The translations under genes and the position numbers were made by a program. The notes under the pieces were generated by a model, which saw only the letters and a list, made by a program, of their open reading frames with translations, ran no database searches and was not told where the DNA came from. Positions 8,223 to 16,657 of a stretch of DNA of 33,615 nt are shown here, piece by piece. The first letter of the stretch is position 1. The number at the start of each line of letters is the position of its first letter. This DNA comes from CAYQDR01 sp964416315 (lineage in GTDB: Bacteria > Methylomirabilota > Methylomirabilia > Rokubacteriales > DASRDR01), in assembly GCA_964416315.1 (NCBI GenBank), contig CAYQDR010000042.1, forward strand, positions 1 through 33,615, given 5' to 3'.

Positions 8223-9346
8223 GCCGCCGGGGGAGCGATGCGGCCGCTCGCGCGCCGAGCGCCGTCCCGGCGATCCGCGCGGTCCACCAGTTCGTCCCGA
8301 ACTTCGTGCGCGGTGATGCCATCGGAAACGACACGCGTGCCCTGCGTGCCCTGCTCAACGGCTGGGGGTGTCCGTCCGAGATCTTCGCCCAGTACATCCA
8401 TCGGGACCTCGCCCGGGAAGCCCGCTTCTACGGTCACTACCGGAAGGTCGCCCACTCGCGCAACGTCATCCTCTTTCACTTCTCGATCGGCTCCGAGGTC
8501 ACCAGCCTTTTCGCCCGGCTGCCCGACCGGAAAATCCTCCGCTACCACAACATCACGCCGCCGGAATACTTCATCGGGGTGAACGCGCGCGTGGCCGACC
8601 GCTGCCGGCGCGGACGCCAGGAGCTCGCCGGACTGACCACCGTGACCGAGCTCGCGCTGGGCGACTCGGAGTTCAACCGGCTGGAGCTCGAGAGGATGGG
8701 ATTCCGACGCACGGGCGTCCTGCCGATCCTGGTCGACTGGACGAGCTACGCGCACCCGCCGGTGCGGACCCTGGAGGCGACCTACGGTCAGGGGACCAAC
8801 CTCCTCTCCGTCGGTCGGGTGGCGCCCAACAAGCGGATCGAGGACCTCGTCAAGACCTACTACTTCTACAGGCGGCTGGATCCCGCAAGCCGCCTCCTGG
8901 TGGTCGGCTCCGCGGCGGACATGGAGAGCTATCTCGCGGGCTGCCGGAAGCTCGCGGCCGAGCTCGGCGTCCTGGACGGCGTCGTCTTCGCCGGCCCGGT
9001 GTCGCAGGCCGAGCTGTGCACCTACTATCGGCTCGCCGGCGCCTACCTCTGCCTGTCGGAGCACGAGGGCTTCTGCGTCCCGCTCCTCGAAGCGATGCAC
9101 TTCGGCGTCCCCGTCGTCGCCCACGCGGCGGGCGCCGTGCCCGGGACGCTGGGGGACGCCGGGCTCCTGGTCCGGGAGAAGGACTTCCCGGCCATCGCCG
9201 AGTTGGTCCATCGGGTGGTGACCGAGCCCACGTTGCGCCACGCCGTCGTCGCGGGCCAGCGCGAGCGGCTCAAGGCCTTCGAGCCGACGGTGATCGCCGA
9301 GCAGCTCCGGGGATACTTGGATGGGCTCGCGGAGGTCCAGCGGTGA
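8216..9346 (+). CDS. GT4-family glycosyltransferase, tandem paralog of the preceding gene, array member 4
   Basis: The 376-residue protein is a tandem duplicate of the gene at 7143-8222. Shared runs include YHNITPPEYFIGVNARVA, VGRVAPNKRIEDLVKTYYFY and the EX7E motif EGFCVPLLE from residue 284. At DNA level 9059-9121 differs from 7929-7991 at one base in 63, which suggests recent duplication or gene conversion in that part. The N-terminus has about 18 extra residues before the family start (AIRAVHQFVPNF), so the true start could be downstream of 8216. It overlaps the next gene by GTGA. Confidence 0.86.
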   Translation: MLSRRGSDAAARAPSAVPAIRAVHQFVPNFVRGDAIGNDTRALRALLNGWGCPSEIFAQYIHRDLAREARFYGHYRKVAHSRNVILFHFSIGSEVTSLFARLPDRKILRYHNITPPEYFIGVNARVADRCRRGRQELAGLTTVTELALGDSEFNRLELERMGFRRTGVLPILVDWTSYAHPPVRTLEATYGQGTNLLSVGRVAPNKRIEDLVKTYYFYRRLDPASRLLVVGSAADMESYLAGCRKLAAELGVLDGVVFAGPVSQAELCTYYRLAGAYLCLSEHEGFCVPLLEAMHFGVPVVAHAAGAVPGTLGDAGLLVREKDFPAIAELVHRVVTEPTLRHAVVAGQRERLKAFEPTVIAEQLRGYLDGLAEVQR

Positions 9347-10524
9347 GGCGGCTCCGGCTCGCCTTCGTCATCCAGCGCTACGGTCCCGAGATCGACGGCG
9401 GCTCCGAGCACGAGTGCCGCCGGGTTGCGGAGGTCCTCGCGCCGCACCACGAGATCGAGGTCCTGACGACCTGCGCGCGGGATTACCTGACGTGGAGGAA
9501 CGTGTACCGGCCGGGCGTGGAGACGATCAACGGCGTTCGCGTGCGGCGGTTCCCGGTGGACCGGCCGCGACGCGTCCGCGCCTTCGGCCGCTACGCCGAC
9601 CGGCTCTACGCGCACCCCCACACCTTCTTCGACGAGGCCGAGTGGGTCCGGCGCCAGGGGCCGCTCGCGCTCTCCCTCGTCGAGTGGATCCGCGCCCACG
9701 CCGACGATCACGACGGCTTCGTCTTCTTCACCTACCTCTACCTCCCCACGCTCCTCGGCCTCCCGCTCGTGGCCCACAAGGCCGTGCTCGTGCCGACGGC
9801 CCACGACGAGCGCCCGATCTACCTCGACCTCTTCCGGAGCCTGTTCCGGCTCCCCCGTGCCCTCATCTTCCAGGTCGAGGAGGAGCGGGCGTTCGTCGAG
9901 CGGCGGTTCCACACGGCGCACGTCCCCGCGGCCGTGATCGGCGCCGGGGTCGATCCACCGGCCGCCGCCGAGCCCGAGCGCTTCCGCCGCCAGACCGGCC
10001 TCGGCGGGCCCTTCCTGCTCTACGTCGGGCGGGTGGACGTCGAGAAGGGGTGCCGGGACCTGGTCCAGAGCTTCCTGGCCTGGCGGGACCGCCGCCGGGA
10101 GCCGGTGAGTCTCGTCCTCATAGGGACCGTCGCGATGCGGCTGCCCCGCCATCCGGCCCTCGTCCCGCTCGGCTTCCGCCCGGAGGTCGAGAAGTGGGAC
10201 GCGCTCGCCGCGGCGACCGCGCTCGTCATGCCCTCGCCCCACGAGAGCTTCTCCTTCGTCCTGCTCGAGGCGTGGAGCCAGGGGACGCCGGTCCTCGCCA
10301 CGGCGCGCTCTCCGGTCCTCCGGGGGCACGTGGAGCGCTCGGAGGGCGGGCTGCTCTACGACCTCGAGCCCGGCGATTTCGGGCGACGGCTCGAGCTCCT
10401 GCTCGTCGACGAGGGGCTCCGCAAGCGCCTCGGGGAGCGCGGGCGCGCGTACGTGGACGCGCGCTACCGCTGGCCGACGATCAGCCGCCAGTACCTCGAG
10501 TTCCTCGACCAGGTGTTCGGCTAG
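9343..10524 (+). CDS. GT4-family glycosyltransferase (GGSE/LTTCAR type), array member 5
   Basis: The 393-residue protein belongs to the paralog group of the genes at 4791 and 5953: FVIQRYGPEIDGGSEHE at the N-terminus, VLTTCARDYLTWRN, the central LLYVGRVDVEKG and the EX7E motif ESFSFVLLE from residue 301. The GTG start at 9343 overlaps the previous stop (GTGA) and directly begins the family's first strand (RRLRLAFVIQRYG). The next gene starts 5 bp after its stop. It completes a run of five co-directional glycosyltransferases in which a subgroup-B pair is bracketed by subgroup-A genes. Confidence 0.88.
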   Translation: MRRLRLAFVIQRYGPEIDGGSEHECRRVAEVLAPHHEIEVLTTCARDYLTWRNVYRPGVETINGVRVRRFPVDRPRRVRAFGRYADRLYAHPHTFFDEAEWVRRQGPLALSLVEWIRAHADDHDGFVFFTYLYLPTLLGLPLVAHKAVLVPTAHDERPIYLDLFRSLFRLPRALIFQVEEERAFVERRFHTAHVPAAVIGAGVDPPAAAEPERFRRQTGLGGPFLLYVGRVDVEKGCRDLVQSFLAWRDRRREPVSLVLIGTVAMRLPRHPALVPLGFRPEVEKWDALAAATALVMPSPHESFSFVLLEAWSQGTPVLATARSPVLRGHVERSEGGLLYDLEPGDFGRRLELLLVDEGLRKRLGERGRAYVDARYRWPTISRQYLEFLDQVFG

Positions 10525-10529
10525 ACACA

Positions 10530-11267
10530 ATGGAACCGCGCGAGTACGAGCTGAGCTTCGCCCTGGAGCAGGAGCACTGGTGGTTCCGCGCGAAGCGGGC
10601 GCTGGTCCGGTCGCTCCTCGGCCGGTTCGGGCGGCCCGGCGGCCGCGGCCTGGACGTGGGGTGCGGGACGGGCGGGATGCTCCACGCGCTCGGCGGCGCC
10701 GGCGTCTGGGTCGGCGTGGACGCCGAGCCGCTCGCGCTGGCGTTCTCGCGGAAGCGCGGGCTCACGCGGCTCGTCGAGGGCTCGGCGGTCGAGCTCCCGT
10801 TCCGCGCCGGCGCCTTCGACGCCTGCCTCTGTCTCGATCTCCTCTACCACCGGGCGGTGCCCTCGGACGCGGCGGCGCTCGCCGAGTGTCACCGGGTCTT
10901 GCGGGCGGGCGGCCTCTTGATCGTCACCGACTCGGCGTTCGCCTGGCTGCGCTCCGCCCACGACGACGCCGTCCACGGGGCGCGCCGCTACACCCGGCGG
11001 CAGCTCGTCGAGCGGATCCGGGCGGCCGGGTTCGATCCCGTCTTCGCCTCCTACGCCTACAGCCTGCTCTTCCCCGCCGTCGTCCTCTTCCGCGCCCTCC
11101 GGCGCCTCCGAGGGGCGGCGACGGGCTCGGACGTCTTCCCGCTCCCGCGCCCCGTCGGCGCCCTCCTCGGGGCGATCCAGGCCCTGGAGCGGGGGCTCCT
11201 CCGGCTCGGCCCGCTGCCCTTCGGCAGCTCCGTCCTGTGCGTGGCGCGCAAAGCGACCCAGCCGTGA
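10530..11267 (+). CDS. Class I SAM-dependent methyltransferase (HWWFRAKR type)
   Basis: The 245-residue methyltransferase has motif I LDVGCGTGG from residue 41, an acidic second strand (VGVDAEPLAL) and the N-terminal sequence EQEHWWFRAKR. That signature is seen in methyltransferases encoded beside polyprenol-phosphate glycosyltransferases. Near the C-terminus a hydrophobic stretch (YSLLFPAVVLFRALRRL) suggests membrane association. It overlaps the following GT2 gene by GTGA, which supports a joint role on a lipid-linked sugar or glycan. The methyl acceptor is unknown. Confidence 0.85.
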   Translation: MEPREYELSFALEQEHWWFRAKRALVRSLLGRFGRPGGRGLDVGCGTGGMLHALGGAGVWVGVDAEPLALAFSRKRGLTRLVEGSAVELPFRAGAFDACLCLDLLYHRAVPSDAAALAECHRVLRAGGLLIVTDSAFAWLRSAHDDAVHGARRYTRRQLVERIRAAGFDPVFASYAYSLLFPAVVLFRALRRLRGAATGSDVFPLPRPVGALLGAIQALERGLLRLGPLPFGSSVLCVARKATQP

Positions 11268-11989
11268 CGGCCGCCGTGGTCCTGCCGACCTACAACGAGC
11301 GCGCGGTGATCGTCGGCGTCGTCCGCGAGATCCTCGAGGTCGTCCCGCACGCCGAGGTCCTCGTGGTGGACGACGACTCGCCCGACCGGACGTGGGAGGC
11401 CGTGGGCGAGGCCTTCGTGGGCGACGGCCGCGTCCGGGTGCTGCGTCGCGTCGGCCGGCGCGGCCTCCCCTCGGCGCTCGCCGAAGGGATCGCCGAGACC
11501 AAGGGGGCGGTGGTCGTCTGGCTCGACGCCGACGGCTCGATGCCGCCGGAGGCGATCCCCCGGCTCGTTGCCGCGGCAGGGGGGGCCGACGTCGTCGTGG
11601 CGTCGCGGTACGTGCCCGGCGGGGAAGACGCCCGCGACTCCGGGCTCCGCGTCCTCGCCTCCCGGGCGATCAACCTCGCGGGCCGCCTGGTCCTCGGCGG
11701 CCCCATGCGCGACTGGACCTCCGGCTTCGTCGCGGTGCGCCGCCCGGTCTTCGAGCGGGTCCCCGTCCGAACCCACTACGCCTACGGCGACTACTTCATC
11801 GACTTCGTTTACCGCGCCGGCCGCGCGGGGTTCCGCGTCGTCGAGATCCCGTACCGCAACGTCGAGCGCCGCGCCGGCGAGACCAAGACCAGCCCGGACC
11901 TCCGCCGCTTCGTCGGGCTCGGGCTCCGGTACCTCGGGACGATCCTCTCCCTGCGCTGGGAATCGCTCACCGGAAGGAGCGCGTCATGA
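11264..11989 (+). CDS. GT2 family polyprenol/dolichol-phosphate mannosyltransferase-like protein
   Basis: The 241-residue protein has the DPM1-type catalytic features: VVLPTYNERAVI at the N-terminus, VVDDDSPDRTWEA, and the metal/nucleotide site VVWLDADGSMPPE. It lacks the C-terminal membrane segments of larger GtrB-like relatives, so it is probably a peripheral inner-membrane enzyme. It would transfer a hexose from a GDP- or UDP-donor to polyprenyl phosphate, giving a donor for periplasmic GT-C enzymes or a glycan branch. GTG at 11264 overlaps the upstream stop, and its own stop overlaps the next ATG (ATGA). Confidence 0.87.
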   Translation: MTAAVVLPTYNERAVIVGVVREILEVVPHAEVLVVDDDSPDRTWEAVGEAFVGDGRVRVLRRVGRRGLPSALAEGIAETKGAVVVWLDADGSMPPEAIPRLVAAAGGADVVVASRYVPGGEDARDSGLRVLASRAINLAGRLVLGGPMRDWTSGFVAVRRPVFERVPVRTHYAYGDYFIDFVYRAGRAGFRVVEIPYRNVERRAGETKTSPDLRRFVGLGLRYLGTILSLRWESLTGRSAS

Positions 11990-13227
11990 TCGAGGAAACC
12001 CGACTCCCCGAGTCGGTGATGGCCGAGCTCGCGAAGCTCATCCCCGGCCCGGAGCCCCATCTCGAGGTCCGACTCCCCCGGATCCCGGTCGCCGAGGAGG
12101 CGCTGACGCGCCGGATCATCCCGGTCTCCGATCCGAAGCTCGACGGGAATGAGCTGCGCTACGTCACGCAGTGCATCCAGTCCAACTGGATCTCCTCCGC
12201 CGGCCGGTTCGTCCGCGACTTCGAGGAGGCGTTCGCCGCGGCCGTGGGCTGCCGGTACGGCGTCGCCTGCTCCAACGGGACGACCGCGCTCCACCTCACG
12301 CTCGCCACGCTCGGGATCGGCCCGGGGGACGAGGTCATCATCCCGACGTTCACGATGATCGCGACCGCGAACGCGGTGCGCTACACGGGGACCACGCCGG
12401 TCCTCGTGGACTCGGAGCGCGGGACGTGGAACCTGGACATCGGCCAGCTGGAGGCGAAGATCACCCCGCGGACGCGCGGCATCGTCCTCATGCACACCTA
12501 CGGCCACCCGGTGGACACCGACCCCGTCCTCGACCTCGCGGCGCGGCGCGGGCTCTGGGTCGTGGAGGACGCGGCGGAGGCCCACGGCGCGCGGTACCGG
12601 GACCGCCCGGTGGGGTCCCTCACGCGGGCGGCTTCGTTCTCCTTCTACGCGAACAAGATCATCACGACCGGGGAAGGCGGGATGGTCACGACCAACGACG
12701 CCGAGCTGGCCCGGGTCGCGCGGCGGCTCCGCGACCACGCGTTCTCCGACGAGCGACACTTCTGGCACAAGTACCTCGGGTTCAACTACCGGATGACCAA
12801 CATGCAGGCCGCCGTCGGGCTCGCTCAGGTGGAGCGCCTCGAGGAGTTCGTCGGGATCCGGCGGGCGAACGCGGCGCGCTACACGCGCGCGCTCTCGAAG
12901 ATCCCGGGCCTGACGCTCCCCGTCGAGCGCCCCTGGGCGCGGAACGTCTACTGGATGTACGGGATGGTCGTCGACGACGCGTTCGGGATCTCCCGCGACG
13001 AGCTGCGGCAGCGGCTGGCGCGGCGCGGGATCGAGACGCGGACGTTCTTCATCCCGATCCACATCCAGCCGATCTACTACGAGCTCTTCAAGGGGCAGCG
13101 CTACCCGGTCGCCGAGGAGCTCTGCCGGCGCGGCCTGTACCTGCCCTCCGGGGCCACGCTCACGGAGGCCGAGGTGGACTACATCTGCGAGGCCGTGCGC
13201 GAGGTCCGGGAGCGGGACGCGGCGTGA
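11986..13227 (+). CDS. per: DegT/DnrJ/EryC1/StrS aminotransferase, GDP-perosamine synthase-like
   Basis: The 413-residue PLP-dependent sugar aminotransferase has the internal-aldimine lysine at about K224 in FYANKIITTGEGGMV, a run very similar to that of GDP-perosamine synthases. Other family runs are NWISSAGRFVRDFEEAF, ACSNGTTALHLTLATLGIG and VVEDAAEAHGA. It would convert GDP-4-keto-6-deoxymannose to GDP-perosamine, competing with the Rmd-like reductase for the same intermediate. It is longer than usual (about 360-375 aa) because residues 1 to about 42 precede the normal start. The ATG at 11986 has GGAAGG upstream and overlaps the previous stop. Other 3- or 4-aminosugar transaminases cannot be excluded. 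Confidence 0.85.
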   Translation: MIEETRLPESVMAELAKLIPGPEPHLEVRLPRIPVAEEALTRRIIPVSDPKLDGNELRYVTQCIQSNWISSAGRFVRDFEEAFAAAVGCRYGVACSNGTTALHLTLATLGIGPGDEVIIPTFTMIATANAVRYTGTTPVLVDSERGTWNLDIGQLEAKITPRTRGIVLMHTYGHPVDTDPVLDLAARRGLWVVEDAAEAHGARYRDRPVGSLTRAASFSFYANKIITTGEGGMVTTNDAELARVARRLRDHAFSDERHFWHKYLGFNYRMTNMQAAVGLAQVERLEEFVGIRRANAARYTRALSKIPGLTLPVERPWARNVYWMYGMVVDDAFGISRDELRQRLARRGIETRTFFIPIHIQPIYYELFKGQRYPVAEELCRRGLYLPSGATLTEAEVDYICEAVREVRERDAA

Positions 13228-14105
13228 CCGTGGGCCCGATTCTGCTGCTCGGCGCCGACGGCCAGCTCGGGACCGATCTCGGAGCGGCGCTCCAGGATCC
13301 CGATCTCGTCACCCGGACCCACGCCGAGCTCGACGTGACGAACGCGGCTGCGGTCGAGCGCGACCTGGCCGATGTCCGGCCGGCGATCGTGATCAACGCG
13401 ACCGCCGAGGACCGCGTCGACGCGATCGAGCGGGATCCGGCCCCCGCCTTCGCGGTCAACGCGGTCGCGGTCCATTACCTCGCGCGGGCCGCCGCCCGTC
13501 ACGGCGCCCGGCTGGTCCACTTCAGTACCGACTACGTCTTCGGAAGCGGCCGGCCGGGACCCTACACGGAGGACGACCCCCCGGCGCCGGCCAACGCCTA
13601 CGGGATCTCCAAGCTCGCGGGGGAGCACCTCGTTCTGATAGCCGACCCTCGGCACCTGGTCATCCGGACGTCGGGCCTCTACGGCGTGCGGGGCTCCCGC
13701 CAGAAAGGGGGCAACTTCGTCCTGACGATGCTGCGACGCGCGCGGGAAGGGCAGCCGATCCGCGTGGTCGATGACCAGGTGTGCTCGCCCACCTACGCCG
13801 CCGACCTGGTCGGGGCCGTCGTCCGGCTGCTCGAGGCGGAGGCTCCCGGCGGGATCTACCACCTGACGAACAGCGGGGCGTGCTCCTGGTACGAATTCGC
13901 TCGGGCGATCTTCGCGGTGTGGGGGCTCACGCCGGACCTCCGGCGGACGACGAGCGACGCCTTCGGCGCCGCGGCACGCCGCCCGGTCAACTCCGTCCTG
14001 GCCAACACCCGGATCGAAAAGCTCGGGCTCAAGTCGCTCCGCGGCTGGCCGGACGCGCTGGCCGCCTACCGCGAGGCGCTGGGGCGCGCTGCGGGTAGCC
14101 CCTGA
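13224..14105 (+). CDS. rfbD: dTDP-4-dehydrorhamnose reductase-like protein (RmlD family)
   Basis: The 293-residue reductive SDR has the RmlD N-terminal motif LLGADGQLGTDL, the catalytic segment HFSTDYVFGSG, Y126/K130 (YGISK) and the downstream family run RTSGLYGVRGS. RmlD performs the last step of dTDP-L-rhamnose synthesis. RmlA, RmlB and RmlC are not in the window, so either they lie elsewhere or this enzyme serves a different 4-keto sugar. The usual AAYTxVDxAE loop is altered to ATAEDRVDAIE, a reason for caution. GTG at 13224 overlaps the previous stop; a second in-frame GTG at 13230 is possible. The last 77 bp are overlapped on the other strand by the next gene. Confidence 0.83.
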   Translation: MTVGPILLLGADGQLGTDLGAALQDPDLVTRTHAELDVTNAAAVERDLADVRPAIVINATAEDRVDAIERDPAPAFAVNAVAVHYLARAAARHGARLVHFSTDYVFGSGRPGPYTEDDPPAPANAYGISKLAGEHLVLIADPRHLVIRTSGLYGVRGSRQKGGNFVLTMLRRAREGQPIRVVDDQVCSPTYAADLVGAVVRLLEAEAPGGIYHLTNSGACSWYEFARAIFAVWGLTPDLRRTTSDAFGAAARRPVNSVLANTRIEKLGLKSLRGWPDALAAYREALGRAAGSP

Positions 14106-14622
14106 GCCGATGGAACGCCACGACCGCGAGCGGCGGGCCGAGGACGAGCAGCTCGATCACCGGACCCCACCAGTTGGCGGGCGAGAGGATCAGCGCCCAG
14201 CTCCCGCGCCGCATGAACGGGAACACGCTGAAGGGCGCGTGGACGTAGGCCGACGAGAACGGCCAGAAGAGTGGGATCCCGTAGGGGGGCCGGGCGTCGC
14301 GGGTGACGAGGTCGAGGGCCAGGTGGGAGAGCGCGAGGGCCGTGAACAGGAGGGCGCGGCGGCGCCAGCCGCCCAGGCTCGTGAGGGGGAGGCTCGCCAG
14401 CCCGAGACCGAGCCCGAGGGCGACGACGAGGCTGTGCGAGGCGCCCTGGTGGAACCGGTTCCAGTCCCCCACGACCACGCCCGCGACGAAGTCCAGGTCG
14501 GCCGCCGAGGCCGCGGCGAGCGCGAGGAGACCCGCCCGCCACTCGCCCCACGGCCGCGGCGCCGGGGAGAGCGCCAGGTAGAGGGTCACCGCCGCCAGCG
14601 AGTGGCCTACCGGCGTCGGCAC
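14029..14622 (-). CDS. YdjM/DUF457-like membrane-bound metal-dependent hydrolase
   Basis: The 197-residue membrane protein has the family's scattered His/Asp motifs: GHSL near the start, SAADLDFVAG, HQGASHSL and SHLALDLVTRD, separated by hydrophobic segments. This matches the predicted metal-dependent hydrolases related to YdjM, whose substrate is not known. The GTG start at 14622 has a good ribosome-binding site (GGGAGGG about 7 bases upstream on this strand). It is the only minus-strand gene inside the plus-strand block. Its last 25 or so residues are Arg/Pro/Ala-rich and antisense to the rmlD-like gene, so its natural end may have been lost and replaced by read-through. Confidence 0.78.
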   Translation of the reverse strand: MPTPVGHSLAAVTLYLALSPAPRPWGEWRAGLLALAAASAADLDFVAGVVVGDWNRFHQGASHSLVVALGLGLGLASLPLTSLGGWRRRALLFTALALSHLALDLVTRDARPPYGIPLFWPFSSAYVHAPFSVFPFMRRGSWALILSPANWWGPVIELLVLGPPLAVVAFHRLRGYPQRAPAPRGRRPARPASRGAT

Positions 14623-14657
14623 GCCGCGGCCCTCCCCACGCTCACCTGAGCCCCCCC

Positions 14658-15332
14658 ATGCGACGACGGCCTCGGCTCCCCCTCGCGCTCCTCGTGTGCC
14701 TCCTCCCGGTCTCGGTGGCCACGACCGCGGCCGGCCGCGGCCCGATCATCGTCCTCGCCGCCGGCGACAGCATCACGGCGGCGAGCTACCCCGCTCACCT
14801 CCAGGCGCTCTTCGACGCGGCGAAGCTCACGGTACGGGTCGTGAACGGAGGCGTCAAGGGCCACACTTCGGGCGAGTACCTCGCGTTCCTCAAGACGAGC
14901 CGGCTCCTCCGGCGCACGAACCCCGATTTCGTCCTCCTCCAGCTCGGGACCAACGACGTCCGGATCGACGCGGACCGCACGGAGACCCCGCGCTTCTACC
15001 GCCAGATGAGCGAGATCCTGGACCACGTGCAGGACCACCGGAACCCCGACGGAACCCGCCCCGTCGTCTTCCTCTCCACGATCCCGCCGATCGTCGTCAC
15101 CATCCCCCAGCGCTTCGACGAGTCGTCCCGGCGGCGCGTCACGGACGAGATCAATCCCGCGATCCGGCGGCTCGCCCGCGAGCGCGGCCTCCCCCTCGTC
15201 GAGACCTACGAGCTCTTCGCCCGCCACCCCGAGTGGCTGCCGGAGATCCACCCGAACGAGGAGGGCTATCGCGCGATCGCCCATCAGTGGCTCGAGGTCC
15301 TCGCCCCGCACGTGAGGCGACGTGCCGCGTGA
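14658..15332 (+). CDS. Exported SGNH/GDSL-type hydrolase
   Basis: The 224-residue protein begins with a basic segment and a hydrophobic signal (LPLALLVCLLPVSVATTAAG), so it is probably secreted or periplasmic. SGNH blocks are visible: nucleophile Ser in AAGDSITAA (block I), Gly in NGGVKGHTS (II), Asn in QLGTNDVR (III) and His in PEIHPNEEGY (V). The acidic residue before the His is two positions upstream (E-I-H) rather than the usual D-x-x-H, which resembles the DIHP of sialate esterases. Likely an esterase removing or moving an acyl group on a surface glycan. It overlaps the next gene by GTGA and faces the YdjM-like gene across a 35-bp divergent gap. Confidence 0.82.
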   Translation: MRRRPRLPLALLVCLLPVSVATTAAGRGPIIVLAAGDSITAASYPAHLQALFDAAKLTVRVVNGGVKGHTSGEYLAFLKTSRLLRRTNPDFVLLQLGTNDVRIDADRTETPRFYRQMSEILDHVQDHRNPDGTRPVVFLSTIPPIVVTIPQRFDESSRRRVTDEINPAIRRLARERGLPLVETYELFARHPEWLPEIHPNEEGYRAIAHQWLEVLAPHVRRRAA

Positions 15333-16354
15333 CCCGGCGGAGCGGCCTCCCCACCTTCCTCCTCTCGCTCCTCCTCTCGGTCGGGCTGGTCGCCTGGCTC
15401 CTCTCCCGGATCGAGCTCGCCGACCTCGGCCGAACCTTCACCCGGATCTACCTCCCGAGCCTCGGCCTCTACGCCGGGCTCGCGCTCCTCAACACCGGCC
15501 TCCGGGCCTACCGCTACCGGCTCCTCCTCGGCCCGGAGCGGATCACCGCGGGCGGGATCTTCCTCGTGACCCTCGTGCGCAACCTCTTCGTGGACCTCCT
15601 GCCGGCCAAGCTCGGCGCGCTCTCGTACATCTATCTCCTGGTCCGCCGCTTCGGCCTGCCGCTCGAGCTCGGGGCCTCGACGTTCGTCCTGGCAGCCGTC
15701 TTCGACGCGCTCTCGCTGAGCCCGCTGCTCCTGCTGGCCGTCGTCATGGTGGGGCTCGGGCGGACGGTCCTCTCGACGGCCCAGTTCGCCGCCCTCGCGC
15801 TCGTCTTCCTCGTCCTGCTCGGCGTCCTCCTCGTGGCCCTGACCCCGCTGCTGCGGTGGGCGCTCCGGCTCGCGACCGCCCTGCTCGGCTGGGTCGGCCT
15901 CGGGGGGCGCTGGAAGGTCCCCTACCTCGTGGAGAAGGCACGGCTCACGGTGGACGCCGTCGAGGCGATCCAGGCGCGCGGGATCTACACCGTCGTGCTC
16001 GCCCTCTCGCTCGTGCTGCGCCTCACGAAGTACGGCGCCCTCTACTTCCTCCTCCACGCGCTGCTCGCGAACCAGGGATTCCCGCTCGCCGCGCTCAACT
16101 TCTGGAAGGTGCTCCTCGGGATCGCGGGAGCCGAGCTCTCCTCCAACCTCCCCATCCAGGGGCTCGCCGGGATCGGGACGTGGGAAACCGCGTTCGCGCT
16201 GGCGTTCCGGCTCATGGGCTACGCGGAGCGGATCGCCATCGTCGCCGGCTTCGGCCTGCACCTCGTCACGCAGCTCTTCGAGTACACGCTCGGCGCCCTG
16301 GCGATCCTGCTCCTCGCCCTTCCCGGCCTCCGGGACCGCCGGCACCGCGCGTAG
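15329..16354 (+). CDS. AglD/UPF0104 (LPG synthase TM-region) family integral membrane protein
   Basis: The 341-residue multi-pass protein has the family architecture of a first membrane helix (LLLSVGLVAWLLSRI), the cytoplasmic run LRAYRYRLLLGPE and the late motif LPIQGLAGIGTWE, which corresponds to the conserved glycine-rich loop of the lysylphosphatidylglycerol-synthase TM family. Members near glycan genes are thought to act in lipid-linked sugar handling or flipping. No soluble aminoacyl-transferase domain is attached, so this is not MprF. GTG at 15329 overlaps the SGNH stop, and about 46-64 bp separate it from the next gene. Confidence 0.82.
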   Translation: MTRRSGLPTFLLSLLLSVGLVAWLLSRIELADLGRTFTRIYLPSLGLYAGLALLNTGLRAYRYRLLLGPERITAGGIFLVTLVRNLFVDLLPAKLGALSYIYLLVRRFGLPLELGASTFVLAAVFDALSLSPLLLLAVVMVGLGRTVLSTAQFAALALVFLVLLGVLLVALTPLLRWALRLATALLGWVGLGGRWKVPYLVEKARLTVDAVEAIQARGIYTVVLALSLVLRLTKYGALYFLLHALLANQGFPLAALNFWKVLLGIAGAELSSNLPIQGLAGIGTWETAFALAFRLMGYAERIAIVAGFGLHLVTQLFEYTLGALAILLLALPGLRDRRHRA

Positions 16355-16418
16355 CCCGCGCCCGAGCGGTCCCTGCCCCTGTGCTACCCTTGAAGTCGGC
16401 GTGGCTCACGCGAACGGT

Positions 16419-16655
16419 ATGGGAAGCGTGCTGCGATCGCTCTGGGACGGGTGGAAACGCGTCGCGCGGCGGATCGGCGACCTCCAGGCGCGGATCCTCC
16501 TGACCGCCTTCTACTACGCCGTCCTCGGCCCCTTCGCCCTGGTCCTGCGCTGGCGGAGCGACCCCCTCGGGATCAAGCCGGGCGCCGAGCGCGGCTGGCG
16601 CCCCCGCCCGGAGCCGCGCGGCACCCCGCTCGAGCAGGCGCGGCGCCAGTCCTGA
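16419..16655 (+). CDS. Small membrane protein upstream of carbamoyltransferase
   Basis: The 78-residue protein has a basic amphipathic N-terminus (LRSLWDGWKRVARRIGDLQ), one hydrophobic segment (ARILLTAFYYAVLGPFALVL) and a Pro/Arg-rich tail. I do not recognise a catalytic motif. Small one-helix proteins are regularly encoded beside carbamoyltransferases of the SxtI/NodU type, so it may be a partner or localiser. The ATG at 16419 begins the conserved-looking part; an in-frame GTG at 16401 is the alternative. TGCTACCCT at 16382-16390 resembles an extended -10 box about 11 bases before that GTG. Its stop is 2 bp before the next start. Confidence 0.7.
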   Translation: MGSVLRSLWDGWKRVARRIGDLQARILLTAFYYAVLGPFALVLRWRSDPLGIKPGAERGWRPRPEPRGTPLEQARRQS

Positions 16656-16657
16656 CC

